From Plecoglossus altivelis (taxonomy: Eukaryota; Chordata; Actinopteri; Osmeriformes; Plecoglossidae), in contig BROE01000018.1 of the NCBI GenBank assembly GCA_036571765.1, positions 12,316,743 to 12,380,742 on the forward strand: a DNA stretch of 64,000 bases. Reading direction: 5' to 3'. Numbering within the stretch: position 1 is the stretch's first letter; the number at the start of each line of letters is the position of its first letter. Under the pieces are notes generated by a model, which saw only the letters and a list, made by a program, of their open reading frames with translations, searched no databases and was not told the origin of the DNA. Below, piece by piece: positions 11,401 through 26,400 of this stretch. The position numbers and the translations under genes were made by a program.

Positions 11401-14400
11401 GGTAGGCTTTGTAAGAGCGGATCAAGGGATAGCACACTTCAGCAAAATTAAACACTTTAAGTGGTTGGTGTGTAGATGTTACAGTGATTCTGTAACATTT
11501 TTCTTCCTACTCACCTTGCCAGTTTGCGTCGCTTATTTGGGTTGGAGTTTACTTGCCGTTTACTTACTCTCACAACGTACTGGTGGATATAGCCAGGACC
11601 TCGGGCTTGCAATGGATTACCATCTCCGCGAGGAGGAGGTCTCTTGCCAACAAAATGGACAAATTATGGCTTCAGGCAACAACAAACAGGCTCGTCAAGG
11701 ACTGTTGTGGTCTGTTCAGCACTGAAACCTCATACTATACGTGGCTACGAGCAAACAGGCCGCGCTGAATACCACCACAACAGGAGCAGGGACTCTGGTA
11801 AGGGGGGTGGTCTATATATGTGAACAACAGCTGGTGTAGTAACTCTCAGACTGTAAACAGGCACTACTACCTAGACCTGGACTATGTGACAGTTAAATGC
11901 AGACCCGTTTACTGCCCAAGAGAGTTTATTGTTTTGTTAACCACCATGTACATTCCACCAGATACTAATGCTAACTAGGCACTGGGACACTTGCATAGTA
12001 CCACTAAAAGTAAGCAAGATAAGTATTCTGAGGCTGTGCATATTTTTGCAAGCGATTTTAATCATTTTGAGTTGAAAACTGTGCTTCATAAATTCTACCA
12101 GCATGTGAAACGTGACTCTAGGTGAGAGAAGGCTCTGAACAAGGTCTACTCAAGATTAAACATGAATATGGGGCCATGCTGTTTCCACACCATATGTCTC
12201 TACTCCTAATACCAGCATACACCCCTCAGCAAATAGGGTCCTACCACAAAAGAAACTGTAAAAATGTGTACCTTCAGGTGCCTCACATCAGCTACAGGGC
12301 TGCTTTGAGAGAACCAATATGGACATTTTTTAACACTCAGACCTGGAGGAGCACACAGCAGCTGTCATGTGTTACATTAAAAACTTTACATAGGCTGTCA
12401 CTATGATCAACGCATGATTAGCAGCCTGGATGGCCCAGCATCAGCTGCAGGGAGGAACATGGCTTTCACGTCTGGCAACAGAGAGAAATACAGCGTGAGC
12501 CAACCTAAAGATATGCATCTGACAGGACAAGTTGCAGCTGACATCACCAATTATAAATAACACCTCGCTGCTGTCGATGTAGACCCTTCGCTAGCAGGGA
12601 AGCTGGACCTCTTATTTGCTCAGAGACAGCTGCACTATAGTCACCAGCTCACAGTAGCCCCCCCCCCGACAGTGGAGAAAGATGAGGTGAGGCCCTCACC
12701 AAGGCCTGTGAACCCGAGTAAGGTTGCTGGACCCCACGGCATCACTGTACGTGTGCTGAAGGCTGCGCAGACCAGTTAGCTAGGGTCTTCACCAGGATCT
12801 TCAACCATTGTCCCAATGCCCAAAAAGTCCAAAACCAGTAGCCTTAAACACTACAGACCAGAGGCACTCAACCCGGTTATCATGAAGTGCTTTAAAAATG
12901 GTCCATAGACACATACTTTCCTGCCTCCCATGCACGATGGTCAGTCACCAGTTGCTTATAGGACTTATAGATCCACAGAGGATGCAATCACCACCACTCT
13001 CCATACTGGAGACTCAGCCTGAAGCAGCCGGGAAAGCTACGTGAGGCTGCTGTTTGTGGATTTTAACTCCACCTTTAACACCATTCTTCCTCATTGACTG
13101 ATGTCCAAACTGGAGTGTTTTGGACAATTCAACTCTATCTCCCTCTGGATCTTGGACTTCCTGTTAGACCGTTTCCAGAGGGTCAAAGGGGGTAGAGGGT
13201 AGGCTCCCACATCTCCGCAGCTCTCAGCATCAACACCGGCTCCCCACAGGGCTGCGTGTTGAACCCCCTGCTCTACACCCTCTTCACTCCCGACTGGACC
13301 CCCATCCATCTCAGTAACTCAGTAACTCCATCATCAAGCTTGCTGATGACACCACTGGGGTAAGGCTCATGTACGGAATGGGATGAGTCAATCTATTGGG
13401 ACACGGTAGAATGAGACACAAAATGCTTCCCCAAAGTCAAATTAGCCAACAGATTACATTTGTTCATTTAGTAGGTTTTATCCAAAGTGACTCACAAGAC
13501 GTTCTCAACAAAAAGTGCATAGGTCAATGATCATAAACAATATCTAATTTTGGAGCAGAGAATATGAAAGTAGAAGTTTAGATTTTTGCACTATAGGGCT
13601 GGCAAAACATGACTGGACTGTACACACCTGTACTTCATGTTTACTGCTACCGGACTTTTTACACTTTACTGCATCATTTGCACTCATACTTGCACTGTTT
13701 GACACTCATCATTTCCATTCATTTGCAGACTGTATATCCTGCACTTGCAATTTGCACTTCTGGTTAGACCTAAACTATGTTTCGTTGCACCGTTGCACAT
13801 GTTTAATGACTATAAAGTTGAATATAATCTAAAGTGAGCACTACATAACTGCCTTTCGCTCAAAATAAAATATTTGCAAGCTCACATCAAATGGGATTCG
13901 ATCAAAGCATGGCAAAAACACGCCTACCAAACACCGCTCCTTAACCAAGCAAGCCAATGGAGCTCATATGAATCCGAGTATTTCAGTCATGTATTTCTTA
14001 CCTATATTGGCCAACAGGTAAAACATTGACGGTCCTTCCGAAACAATTGGTTAGCGTCGGCACAATCCAAATGTAGACTACTAGCCACGAATTTGAGGTT
14101 TTCTCAAGGCAATGGGCATATTTACCACAATATCACATCCACTTAAGACACCACTTCTAGGACTAATTATTCAAATACTTTTAGTTCAGACAACACGATC
14201 AAGATACGTTTAAACGAAAAACACGGAGGCACAGTAATAACAGTTGTAGCCCAAACATGTGGTAATATTCTACTCGCAACACAGCACTGAAGTTATCGCA
14301 TTGATTTGTGATAAGCACCAGGTATTTGTGTGAGGCTTCAATAATACATACAGTTGCATTTAGTCTCTAATAAATGTACAACACTCATAGATTGCCATCC

Positions 14401-17400
14401 TGTTTTCTTTATTATCTGAAGCAATACACATATTTGATGGACTTTTTATTAAGACTTCTTGGGTCCTTTTAAAATCACAAAAAATGGATGGAAAACATGC
14501 TGATCGAATTACCTTCAGAGGAAATTTCATGCAGAAAATCTACAAACATGGATGCCACCTAAGACTATGGGGTCTACCGGGTGACACATTTTCACTCAAA
14601 TTACAAGACATTCTTGACCCAAATACTAATTCTGAGCCAACAGATCAATAGAGAACCGCTTTTTCTAATAAAAACTGTCCTACTTAATCATTTGGGGCAG
14701 AATTCACCAGGATAAAACATGATCAACGTCAGTGAAACACATTAATTATTATAGGCAAAATCATACACCTTGTGACTGAGATCAGCACATGGTTGAACAG
14801 CACAATATTTTTTAGCAATAGCTTCGTTGTAAATCCAGGTTTATTTGTCCCAAGTTTTCAAATGTAAATACATTGTAAATGCATTGTAAATACATTGACT
14901 TGACTAACCCTAACAAAGAACCCTAAAAACTCAAAAAGGTACTGCAGAGTCAAGTTTTTCATGTTTCACCTTACTTGTGAGGATATTCGTTCCTCACAAG
15001 GTTAATGGTCCCCACATTTTGCCTTATAGGGTTTTTAGTTTTAACAGAAGCAAAACCTTAAGAATGGTCAGGTGTTGCTTTGCACTTTAAGTATTCACAG
15101 TCTTACAGTATTGAGTGGTGTTGTTGATATGGTATACTGAAAAATAGCTAAATAAACCAGCAGACAATACATTTACTGTACACAAGGTAACCACTTCAAT
15201 AGATTACAGTTTAAAGTTTTGCAAAAGTGCAAAACAATCAACACCAAATAATTTTAAAATAAACAATATTTTCTTATATAAAAAATTAAGAAAAACCTGC
15301 AAAACTGACAAGGTTAAATTACATTGTAAAAATAAACAGATACAATATAAAGCTGAATAACACTCAACTACAAATGAAATGAAAACAATATCTTATTAAA
15401 AAAAATGCAAATGTAACAAACATTAACTAAATTAAACAGATACTTATTATAATTATATATATTAATAACATGACATACATATTAAACTGTTATAATCCCA
15501 AGTTTATGGAACACTCTAATCACAAAATATATACCCATTACCAAATTATTTTTACACAGAAGATAACAGGATATGTCATATGCTGTATCATAATGTACAG
15601 TGTTCATGTCAAGGCTATTCATAGATGTTGATTCAAATCTGAATTTTGCTAAAGCAAGAATCTATGCAAGATAGCTTTTTTCAATCCAGGTAACATTAGC
15701 TCACAACCTAGCCAAATTACCATATAGCAAAGTTCAATGGCAATAAATATTTATTTTGCTAGTATGCTTTAAATCCATCTATGTGAATGCATAATTTTTT
15801 TTTTTTTTAAGTGAACTTTGATGTGGAGGGATCTGTTATTATATTTTGTTAGCTATCTGTTATTTTAAAATGATAGCTGTCTGGCAAACGTTAAAGGCTT
15901 GTTTGATACAACTATATATACACAATGAATGTTTAGGGTTAAACGCTGTATTTCTTCATACAAATATACCCGGATCACGCAACGTTGTGTTGCTCTATTG
16001 AGTGCAAGCAAAGGCAGGCCCCCGAGATAAATGATTAAACCCGTAGTATTCGATTACTTGCTAGCCGGTCAACATGCGATTGCATTTAAATTGCGAATTT
16101 GTATAATTACAATAACAATTTTTTTTATTAAGATGTAATTCAATGTGCTCTTGGGGGCCCTCTGGTGACAACAAGACCCCTAAGTAGCCGCTTTGTTTGC
16201 TTATGCCTTGGGCCGGTTTTGCTGCTGGGTTTGTAGATTATGCGTGAGTTATTTTAGATGCTGTGAATATGTGTGTAGTGTTTGTGAGTGTGTGACAGAT
16301 TATGCTCAATCTCGTCTACTTCCCCTCCTACTAACGCTGACATCATTAGGATGTGTGTACTATTAATGTGAACATAAGATGATGGTGCAGCTAAGTCAAG
16401 GACCATAACCAGATCAAATAGTCAAATAGATTACAATCCTCATATTACTTTAAATAATAATTCCCTCAGGACATAAACACAGATGCATGCACTTACTCTG
16501 ATTTACTTCACAGCTCTGTGCCCATTTCTATGAATGCATGCAGGGGTTTTTTTTCTTGTAACAAGTGCCTGTGTGAGGCCTGTATGTGTGGGTTTACGTG
16601 CGTGCGAGTGTAGTGTGTTGTCATTAGTATCATTTGGCCACATTCCACTTTATTCTTGTACTTAGAGCCTTCGAGTTGCCTGACTCACCTACAATAACGC
16701 CAGGTAACCACAGAACTTAACCCTCATGCTCTCTTAGCATTCGGAAATTCCTCATTTTAAGGGTCAAAAAGGCCCAACCTTTAACCCTGAAATAAAGCAG
16801 GTTACTTGTATTTTTTCCTGTACCTTTTTGGGCACTGAAATGCGCAGCCATGCTGCACGTGAATCAGAAATAATTAGTTTTGTCTGAGTTCAATCAAGCA
16901 AATACAATCTAAATATCTCATTGTGGGTGTGCGTGTGTTTGCATTGAATATAGTTTTGGGATATTCTGGCCCACGATGAGAACACACAGGTTAAGAATCC
17001 ACCTCTTACACAACCGTGATCCCTTACAAGGAGGAAAGAAGAGAGTCGAGTAAGAGAGATTTGTTGAGGTAGAAAACACAGTACATTATATTTCAACTTC
17101 TTTCCTATGACATTAGCTTTATAAATGCTATATAATTATGTAGTATAGTTTTGTAACTTATACATAATTGCAAAAAAATAACTACAAATCATAGTAGTTG
17201 ATTATTTGTCTTGAAATTGTTGTTTTTCAATTTTTTCCGACAAACTTTTTTTTTGGAAAGAGTTTATTGAACAATTGTAAACAGACAGATCGGTTAAAAT
17301 ACTTTTCAAATATATCATCTACAGTTTTCAATTGACGTCATAAAACAGGTCCGTCTATCCTTAAGATAAGGATCTACAACAGGCAGACCCACAACTGATA

Positions 17401-20400
17401 AAATCACTCAGAGTCAGAAAGCTTACCTCTCCCTTATAGAAGTACGATTGTACTATTGAAAACTCCATTGTTTTATACACAATTAGTGTTAAATCATAAA
17501 TTTCTTTGACAACCTGTCCAGATACACCATTTTTGCATCGAGACCCGATCTAAGATTTCTTCAAACTCTGAATGTAGGACTGCAAGACAAATGTTTCTGT
17601 CCTTCGCCAGACAGACAGCGTCTCAGATCAGCATGACTGTCTTCCTTACCGGGAGGGTGCAGTTTTGATCTGGGTGGATCACTGTTTCTTAAACTGTGGC
17701 CATTCTGTTGGCTAAAAGTTAGCTAAAAAGTTTCAAATCGAAGTTTAAAGGCGTGATGGTTCTCCAGGTCAGTCCTGTCGTCTTTTCAATTAACAATGAG
17801 ACTATCCCTACTCGGAAGTTGTCCAGAAGTCGGTCGAGGTCCTCTAAGTCTTTAAAACAGTCTTGAGGTTGTGTGTTATCCCTTGACCCACTCCAGATGG
17901 AGGGCCCATGTCTCAACATCTGCTCCCATTTAAATTAAGAAGTGTTAAAAGGTAGTCTGCATTCCTTTAATAAAATCTGTACAGCGCATAAAAAGGTGAA
18001 AACCGACTGCGCTCTAAACATTGTTTTCACACTCCTGACGTTAACATCAGATCCATAAATAAGGTAAAGGGGTTAAAAGAATGTGCATCAGGCTAGAGGT
18101 GTGAAGGGAGTGATCTTAAAAAGGATAAGAAAACAAGCCAGTAAACAGAGGTAAAACAATAAATCAGCAAAATTTGTAAAAATCAATAAACAACAAAACA
18201 GGGGTAAAACCATAAAATAGGTACTAAATACTTAAAATCATAAAATCGGCAGGCTTATCTCTTATCTCTTTGGTTCCTTGTTCCATCTCGTGCACTTGGG
18301 GAGGCCTAAGCCCTCCTTAGGGGTCAATGCAGAGAGATTAATTGTTATAAACAACACCTGGCTAGGAGAGCTGGAAAGAAATACCCTAGGAGAGTAATTT
18401 GTGTCTCAATACCTCACTTCAGGCCTCCCATTCTTACTGGCTGGATCGTTGTCAGTGGACAGATGCCTGTCTCTTTTGCCAAGTAATAACCTGCCCGCAC
18501 TCAAACGCTGGCATTTGTGTTTTGCTAGCTGCCAAGTCACTGGTAGTGGGAGAAAAGCTGGAGATCCCTCCGCCTCTTCTCCTCCACATCTGCCTCCTCT
18601 TTGTCTTCCTCCACCACCTCTACCACTTCAACTGGTTCGGCAGCCGTCTGCATTAAAAAATTAAAAACAAGCTCCGCCACCGCCTCCACCGCTGCTTCTT
18701 CCACAGCCTCCTCAAACCTCTCCGCCGCTTGTTTCTGCCTTCTACATTCACAGATAGTACTATGCCCATGATGTAGTGCTTATGATGGCAGTTCTTCTCA
18801 GTAATTTTAGTATCTACATTTCTCAGATCACAACTGAACTTCTCTGTCATCACTGAAGTACTTGATCAACCTTCACATCTATTCTAGTCAAATTGCCAAT
18901 GATGCGGTAGCTAACATTTGTGCAAATGAATATGTAGCCTTCTTTTGTCTGCTGTTTATTATTATTATTATTATATTATTATCGTGATTTGTGTAAAACT
19001 GACAATCTAAGTGAGACTACTTCCCCATCACAATGTTCTGATGTTAGCCTCAGAGTCAGACTCGGGTCTCTCATTGACAGTGTCTTCACACTGTTGTATT
19101 TTACTCCATTCTACACCAAAAACAAAGGGAAGACTGTTTTTGCAGATACGAGCCTGTTGAAAATAGGGTACCTTTAACCAAGCTTGTTTTATTCTCATTC
19201 GCCTGAGATAGTGACCTGTGCTGTCATGTAAATCTACAATTCACGATGCATGTTTGGCTGTCTTTGCTCTTCAGTTTTAGTCATTGTACCAACCAATCAG
19301 TGCACAGCTGATTTAAATATCAATGAGCATACTATAAAGCAGGGGTGTCAAGCTCTGTGGAAGCCTGATAACAACCATTCATTAGACTCAGGTGTGCTGG
19401 AGCAGGGAAACATCGAAAACCCTCAGGACAGCGGCCCTCAAGGACCAGGTTCTGTCACCCCTGCCATAAGGGGAGAAAGAGAGTTCATCCCAACCCCATT
19501 TTCCAAGGTTGCATTGGGGTGCATTGAACAGCACTCGGACCATTTTCATCCCAACCATTGTGAAATAACCTAAAAACCCAGTGAATCATCCTTTTAATGA
19601 CTTGGACAAGATGTGCAAAGAAGATCGGGAAAAAATTCCTCCCCAGATGTGTGCAAACCTGGTGGCAACAGGAAAAGTTAGGTTTTGCAGATGGGTCAAA
19701 TACTAATTTCAATCAAATCCAAATAAATGTATACGCATTTTCACATGCATTTTCATGAATTTTTTATTTTTATTCTGTCTTTCACTTTTCAATTAAACCT
19801 ACCATTAAAATTATAGATGGATTAAACTAAACTAAATCAGAAGGGGATAAAAATACATTTCCTCTCACCTGTATGCCTTCCACCGTGTGTAGGACTATAT
19901 ATCAGCCATTATTAATCCAATCCTTGTTCTCTCTGTAGGTCAAAGTGGTCTAGGAAAGTCCACTCTTGTTAACACACTATTTAAGTCCAAAGTCAGCCGC
20001 AAGTCCTGCACTCCCAACTACGAAGAAAAGATAACTAAAACTGTGAAACTGCGATCAGTCAGCCATGGTGAGTATATGTATATGCACACAATTTTACTTC
20101 CACACAAACATCTTCAGATGAAGACACTGCAAACACATTCATATTCAGACTTTTCACAAAGCAACACACGCATTCAGTCACTATATATGCACTCACACAC
20201 AATCACGCTCAAAGAGAAACCAGCGTGAAACACTCCTTGCACATATACCTTGGACACATTCTTTGTTACCAAACGTGTTCTTACCTGATGATACTGAACC
20301 TGCCCTGTTTTAAGCCTGTTACAATACATGTAATGTGTTCTGACAGTTTGAGTTAGAATGCTGCCAGTTTTTGTTTCTTGTGTGTTTATGTACAGTATAG

Positions 20401-23400
20401 ATAGCCAATGGACACAGCTGTCATGGCGAGGGAGACTGATGCTTTGTAACAGTTTCTTTCTTTGTTTCGCTCTTTCTCTTTCTGGAAGGCTTTGTCCTCA
20501 CATAAAGTACATCTTCTCATTACTCCTTGGATTTTCTAATATGGTGCCCAAGAGAAAGCCTGGTGACTTTAACTCAGATGGCACAGTCCTTTTCTCCCTC
20601 TTCCCCTTCTCTTCTCTTTTCTTGCTTTGTAAAGTTAGATGAAAATTGGTGACTGAAAGCCAGTCCATTTGAATATGTTTTGGAGTTATGTAAGCCTCTA
20701 AGACCTCCAAGTAGGAGCAGTCAAAACTGTAGTAAATAGATTTAGATTCTAGAATTTAACATATTTTCCAAACTATAAGTTGTTTTGGAATATAAGTCGC
20801 ACCAGCCAAAAAATGCAAAATGAAGAAAAAACTTATCACAAGTCACACTGGACTACAAGTTGCATTTTTGGGGGAAATTTATTTGATAGAATCAGAGACC
20901 AAGAACAAACATTTCGTCTTGAAAGGCAAGTTATAGTAATAACAATGAAATAGAGAACAACAGGCTGAATAGGTGTCTGGTTTGTTACTGTAACATACAT
21001 ACATTTTCTACTGCTGATCCCTGGGAGGGATTGCCGTGCCGCTTGTTCCCATTTGGGATCACGTGTGACTGGAGCCTAACCCAGTAACTTTGGGCCATAG
21101 GCAGGACTGGGGCCAGCAAGTTGCAGGGCTAACGCAGACACAGACAACCATTCACTTGCATATCTAGGGGCAATTTCAAAATACCAATTAACCTGTCACA
21201 TGCATGTCTTTGTATGGTGGGAGGAAGCCAGAGTGCCCGGAGAGAACCCACGGTAACACGTGGAGGACATGCAGACTCCACCCAGAGAGATCTTGTGATG
21301 TTGGTTTTCACCCAAGAATCTAACCCATGATCTCTTTCATGGGAAGCAAGTGCTCTAACCACGCTGCCCCCATGCACCTGCCACTGTAACATATTAACAG
21401 TTATTGAGATAACTATACTATAAACAACATCACATAACAAGTTTGCCAAACTCTCAATCTCACTCCAAGTCACTAAATCCATTGAATTCTTCATCCTCAG
21501 TGTCACTTCTGAGGAACTCCACCAACTTCAGAGGTAGACAGCGTGCCACTTTCTCTTCTGCATGGCTGTTATCAAACTCTGCGTTCCAGTTATACATTTT
21601 AATATTGAAGTCGCACCTGAGTATAAGTTGCAGGACCAGCCAAATCATAACAAAAAGGTGACTTATAGTCCAAAAGATATTGTAGATTTCTTTAAGAATT
21701 TGCCAAGGGAATTAATTGTCCCTTGTTTTTTGTCAATTTAATTTTAATATGCTCTCTACACCTCACCTAGTCCTTGCTCCCGTGACCAGAAAATGTGATG
21801 TGATGAGCATTTACTTACTTCCTATTCCTGCTATTTATCACTCTCTGACTTTGGAATTACTGTTCTCTAATTTCCATGTCTCTCTGTCTGTGCTGCCTTC
21901 TCTCTTTTCCTCCCCCCAGACCCAAAACACACACACATAATACAAACTGATCATAGGCCCACAATAGTCAGAGTGGCTGCACATACCGAGCTGATTGTCT
22001 CATGAATTTAAATCTTAAATACATAGGCTAGAGTACTGGTAACACATGCCATGATGACATAAATATACGTTTGCTCCTCAAGCAGCAAATAACACAACGT
22101 TCGTTGGTGATTGTGTATCATAAACAAAGTACCCTTTAGTCATTCGTCCATCCACAATCAAGTTTCAGACATGCACTCCCCCTACATACAGTAGATCTTA
22201 CATGCACATGTGTATATGTGTGCATCTTGGAATGTCGACCCTGTTAGGCTTACCAGAGGACAAGCTTAGTTAAAATAAGGATCTTCTGTTTATTCAAGCT
22301 TAGTCACTTCCTTTGGAGGCCCAACTCTCTGCAGGCAAGGAATGTTGAACATGGTATCATTTTATACAAAATAAAAGGTTACATCCTTAAATTCTATGAC
22401 AGTTTTGAGTCATTAATTTCGATAGCAGTTGTAAGTCATTCTACCCCATTCTACTTCCTGTATGTGCACATCAAGCTTGTCAGGTGAGTTCCACTTCCCT
22501 CCTTATCTGTTACACTCAGAACAGAACTCTTTCTTTTCTTCAACTATGAGACTAATGCCCCATGGACAGAAGATGCTGTGCTCTTGGTCAGGTTTGTAGG
22601 ATATATTGGACCTGTGGGGTCAACCTGTAGGATTGGTATAGATTTTTCTATTACTGGAGAATTAATTAATGTTAACCTGAAAAAAGTGTGCCAACCAATC
22701 CTAAATATTTACATCATTGTTTCCCACAGCAAAGCATCTTACGATATAACAATACAAAAAAGTCTGTTTGGTTTGCATCAGTTAGTTCACTCCAATAGAA
22801 AAAGATGCATGTCTGTCTACGTGTCAGGTGTTCTTTCTTAAGTGGTCACAATCTATCAAAGCCAAACGTGTTTTTTTGGTGAAGACTGGTTTGTGCTGGC
22901 CAATGTTCAGCCTATTACCTTTCTCAGACAAGGTTCATGGGTGTTTTGTCCATTTTTCAATCATATATGAAAATCTGAAAATATTTGAAGAATGTATGGT
23001 TATTGGTTATGTATGGTTAGATGATCAAATTACTCAGCTAGAGGGAAAAGCTTACCCTCACCCCAGGTCAGCAAGATCAGGGGCTGTATGTTTATGTAGG
23101 CCTAGTGTTGTCCAAAGGTACTTTTGGGGTATTTTCCTCTGTATAGGAAAAGAAGAATAATGAGAACTCTAATGTTTTATACAGAATAAGGGTAGTATTG
23201 TCCATTTCTTATTCCTCTTCCTGCAAACTTGAGGCTTTCAGCGGAGTTGGTTGCACAACAACCTCTCCCTGTCAGCCAATGTAACCTGCAACTAACAGTT
23301 GCAGGTTGTCATATTTTCACTCTCACAATATTCCTTGAAATTATAGTGTTTTGGATGCAGAGAATACATGTCTACATAAACAACACACACTTGTGCACAC

Positions 23401-26400
23401 CCATTCATTCAGGCTAAATGCATATCAGACTCAGTTTAGCAATTTTGTATTGCACCACATTTCAGCATCTACAAAATACACATACTCTCTGTTGCACACT
23501 TTTTCTTTGTCTCAATGACAAATATTTCCATAAAGTGCCAATGTGATGGTTGTTTCGCTGGAAAGCCACTGCTGTTAAACATATGTTACTGTTTCATAAA
23601 AAGTGAATGCTTTTATGTACTCCTGTATCTCTGTCCTTCCATGCTCGTGTTCTTTCTGGGATTTACCACAAATATGTATTGACCAACCTTTACTCTCGCT
23701 TTTAGAAGAAGAAAAATACATTAAAATAAGTGTTCTCTGTCTGTCTCTCTGTCTGTATTTCTCTGTGTTTGTGTAGTGATCGAGGAGAAGGGAGTCAAGA
23801 TGAAGCTGACAGTGATTGACACCCCAGGCTTTGGAGACCAGATAAACAATGAAAACTGGTGAGTGTGCTAAAGAGAGGCACAGACAAAAGGCAAAATGTA
23901 GATAAAGACTGTGGGTATGGTCAGTCTGTTTTTTGTTTGTTGTTTTTTGAATAATGAATTAAGCAGTATACATGTAAAATGTGCATTTGTATTAGGTATT
24001 AGGATAGAAGTTTACAGTACAGTTTAACAATAATGAGGGATGCCACAATACGGTACAAATGAAGCAAATAAGCTATTGTTAATTGTAAATGCAATAGGTC
24101 ATAATGCAATCTAAGCTGATAGTGACATTACAATGCATTTTACAGGTGACAGCTAAATCCATCCAAATTTTTTGTGTGTTTCTAAAGCCATGATGGATTC
24201 TACATATGACAGTTGTGTTATAATACGATTTAACAATCACATTTATAAGGTTAAAAATGTGTTTTAATTTTTAATTGTACATATGATAGTTAGGTCCAAA
24301 TACATTATAAATATGATTGTTTTGTTATCTAAATGTGAAGGTTAAGTCAACATACATCAGCCATGATTTTATGATCACCTGCTTAACATTGTTTAGGTTC
24401 CCCTTCGGCTGCCAAGGGCAAAATTTCCAAACATTGCACAAAGCATCTCATTGCCTCCGGTGGCTTGCTTTTCCCCCATAGTGTGTCATGGCGCATGTGT
24501 TCTCAAAGTAAGCAACATACATGCACCTGGCCATCCATGTGCTGTAAAGTGTGATTCATCAGATCAGGCCACATTCTTTAATTGCTCCATGGTCCAGTCC
24601 TGATATTCACGTATCCATTGTAGTTGTTTTGAGCAATGGACAGGGGTCAGCGTGGGCACCCTGACTAGCCTGAGACAACACAGCCCCATATGCAACAACA
24701 ACAACATATTTCTATTAGAACCAGCATAAACCTTTACAGTAGCTCATGTGTTTGATAAGACCATGCAGGCCAGCCTTTGTTCCCCACCTGTATCAATGAC
24801 TCACAACAATGTTGCCGCTTTTTCTTCCTTGGACCACGTTTGATGGGTATGGAGCACTGCAGACTCAGAGGAGATTAACACCTCAACTTTGTGGACAAAA
24901 TATTTACTTTTATGCCTAAAAATCCCACCTAATGACAGGTGTCATGGTAGTGAGATAATCAGTTATTCACTTCGCCTTTCAGTGATCATAATGTTATGGC
25001 TGATCACTGTACATACCACAATGGTAGTGAAATCAAAATACATTCTAAATAAGGTAGTTAATCAAAACATTAAAACATATTATGAATTTGTTTGTTAAAT
25101 CATCAAGCATTTGAAATGGGGCAGTTTGGTAAAGTAAGGTGTCCCTGCTTTGTCTACAGTTGGGAACCCATCGAAAAGTATGTCAACGAGCAATATGAGA
25201 AGTACCTCAAGGAGGAGCTCCACGTCAACAGGAAGAGACAGATCCCTGACACACGTGTCCACTGCTGCATCTACTTCCTGCCTGCTACCGGACACTGGTT
25301 AGCGTGCCTCTGACCTTATAAATACAGTAAATTCCAACAAGGATTCATTGGTATGGTACACCATACCATGTTTTGTATAACAAGTGTTCATGTAATGATT
25401 TTGTTATGACACTCGTACTATTTGATAGATCCCCAAATGAAACACATATTTAAAGATATAATTTATGAACATTTAGAAACTCCCTCCCAATTTTCTTTCA
25501 GACTTATTTGTTTCACGGAGAACATTGCCACAATCTTGTAAATTCCTCTATGACTTACACTGAATGCTCTTAGAGAAGAATAAAAAAATAATACAGCTGT
25601 GAGGTGGAGGTCCTACAGTTAAGTGTGAAATTGCGTAGCAGTTCAGTTCATATAACCTTACATACCAACACAGCCAAGCCATTATGTCTGTTGTAACATC
25701 CGTGCTGAATATCAAGAGGTTAAAGACAAAGCAAGAACAATCTTTGCTGCATTTTATTGATGGCCATGATGTTGTGGCACTCCTTCACAAGGAGTTCAGA
25801 ATAGTTCGATTTTCTAGCCTCCATTAGTCATGAAGGAGTTGGCTAAGGCGAAAGCTAGTGATTGTTTATAGCAGATCCAAAGTGGCTCTGGGCAGAGCCA
25901 ATAGTTCTAAACTTCTACAGAGTATCTGCCTTCAAGGAAGTTAACGCTTGTCAATGGGGAGAGCCCAGACTCTCTGTACAAATGAAATGTCTAGTAGGAC
26001 CAGACCTTCAGTTTAACACAAATTCAAGCAAAACACAAGTTTAAGTTAGCTTTATTTATCATTTCACTATATAAATTTAAATACATTTGTACACAGAAAC
26101 ACACTTTAACAGCTGTAAAATGGACAAATACTGTCTATGAATAGCAGTGAGTGAGTGGACACCGAACAGAATATGTATATGATGTTGAATATCTGGACTG
26201 ACATTTGAACAAAATCTGATAGACAACTGATATTAGGGGCATTATCTTGCACCCAACGCAGTTGACTTATACCAACGCATTCATCATTCCTACTTTCTAC
26301 CCGACGCACAGCAGCCTTATCCATTCACAGACGCACGTCAGTAAATTAGGGAATTAATTTGCGCATAGGGGATTGTTCAGCAAAAAAAGGAGGCTTGTTC

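Noticed and set aside
21340..21375. tRNA-like sequence (AAGTGCTCTAACCACGC)
   Set aside because: It resembles the tail of a fish retroposed repeat. No cloverleaf or A/B box pair could be built.
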